A stretch of DNA of 64,000 nucleotides, taken from positions 1 to 64,000 of the forward strand of contig DATKNV010000032.1 of NCBI GenBank assembly GCA_035541215.1, given 5' to 3'. Positions within the stretch are counted from its first letter, which is position 1. Every line of letters starts with the position of its first letter. Position numbers and translations under genes: made by a program. Below the pieces are notes generated by a model that worked only from the letters and a program-made list of their open reading frames with translations, searched no databases and was not told the origin of the DNA. The DNA is from DASZHJ01 sp035541215. GTDB lineage: Bacteria > Pseudomonadota > Alphaproteobacteria > ATCC43930 > CGMCC-115725. This document shows positions 63,729-64,000 of this stretch, piece after piece.

Positions 63729-64000
63729 CTAGCGCCAAGGCAGCGGGTATTGCAGCCCGCCCTTGTTGTAGAGCTCGTTCCAGCCGCGCGGCAGCTCCAG
63801 CGGACCGAAGTACTTCGCGTAGTTCTCGCCGTAATTGCCAACGGATTTCACAATGCGATAGGCCCATTCGTTGTCGACACCGAGCTTCTTGCCGAAGTTC
63901 TCCTCGAGACCGAGGAAGCCCCGGACCTCGGGGTTCGTCGCGGTCTTCTTGATCTCGTCGACGTTCGCCTGGGTGATGCCCAGCACCTCCGCCTCGAGCA
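63729..64000 (-). CDS. aapJ: Amino-acid ABC transporter substrate-binding protein (AapJ-like), C-terminal end
   Basis: The C-terminal ~89 residues of a periplasmic amino-acid-binding protein; the gene continues past the right edge. NPEVRGFLGLEENFGKKLGVDNEWAYRIVKSVGNYGENY and ending WNELYNKGGLQYPLPWR are characteristic of AapJ/BztA-type proteins. The gene order aapJ-aapQ-aapM follows. Confidence 0.9.
   Translation of the reverse strand, partial: LEAEVLGITQANVDEIKKTATNPEVRGFLGLEENFGKKLGVDNEWAYRIVKSVGNYGENYAKYFGPLELPRGWNELYNKGGLQYPLPWR

Overview
The window is a 64 kb piece of a high-GC alphaproteobacterial chromosome, probably Rhodospirillales-like. The evidence is a CcrM-type GANTC methyltransferase, a CpdR-like orphan receiver, an F0 ATP synthase operon with duplicated b/b' subunits and no F1 genes beside it, the mutY-dciA-dsbA-smc cluster, an AapJQM-type amino-acid ABC transporter, and ETF:quinone oxidoreductase next to a TPR lipoprotein and ispE. 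Almost all of it is densely coded, with many 1-4 bp stop/start overlaps (ATGA, TGATG, GTGA). I see no rRNA, tRNA or CRISPR array.

Layout. 1-4.4 kb: the 3' end of lysA, a large TIGR02302/DUF4175 membrane protein, an orphan response regulator and a zinc-ribbon (MJ0042/DUF3426) protein. 4.4-11.3 kb: an accessory chaperone-usher pilus locus of the spore-coat-U type (two-domain tip-like protein, usher, chaperone, two paralogous pilins), with hairpins around the pilin cistrons, an 800 bp AT-richer control region, and a divergent small secreted protein. It sits between the zinc-ribbon gene and ftsEX, which I expect to be neighbours in relatives. 11.3-14.3 kb: ftsE-ftsX-ydcF-like-plsC. 14.3-20.4 kb: a dehalogenase-like hydrolase, an unrecognised 560-aa protein, a TonB-like protein, a histidine kinase with a degenerate receiver, and an SPFH protein. 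20.6-24.1 kb: class II ribonucleotide reductase nrdJ, interrupted by a 375-codon LAGLIDADG intein directly before the predicted radical cysteine. 24.1-31.5 kb: an inverted-repeat element, a ParB-like protein, a Sel1/peptidoglycan-binding protein, ispE, a TPR lipoprotein and etfD. 31.6-34.5 kb: a lower-GC type II restriction-modification pair of the PstI/BsuBI type. 34.6-43.5 kb: a B12-type radical SAM protein, an alphaproteobacterial family-4-like uracil-DNA glycosylase, a lytic transglycosylase behind an AT-rich region with a perfect DnaA box, moaB, a two-glycosyltransferase plus kinase group, and a PA0069-type radical SAM protein. 43.7-54.2 kb: an esterase, rnhB, ccrM (five GANTC sites in 62 bp upstream), a SulP transporter, mutY, dciA-like, a DsbA-like protein and smc. 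54.4-56.9 kb: atpI-B-E-F'-F. 57-64 kb: alanine dehydrogenase, a class II aldolase-like protein, an L-2-hydroxyglutarate-oxidase-like protein, an MFS carrier, and amino-acid ABC permeases with the 3' end of the binding-protein gene.

Most genes are housekeeping. The accessory parts are the pilus locus, the restriction-modification island, the intein, and the palindromic intergenic repeats. The most interesting signals are the intein position in the NrdJ active site, the GANTC cluster in front of ccrM, the hairpin-partitioned pilus operon, and several domains with missing key residues (the receiver phospho-acceptor, a dehalogenase arginine, and Fe-S cysteines of the glycosylase).
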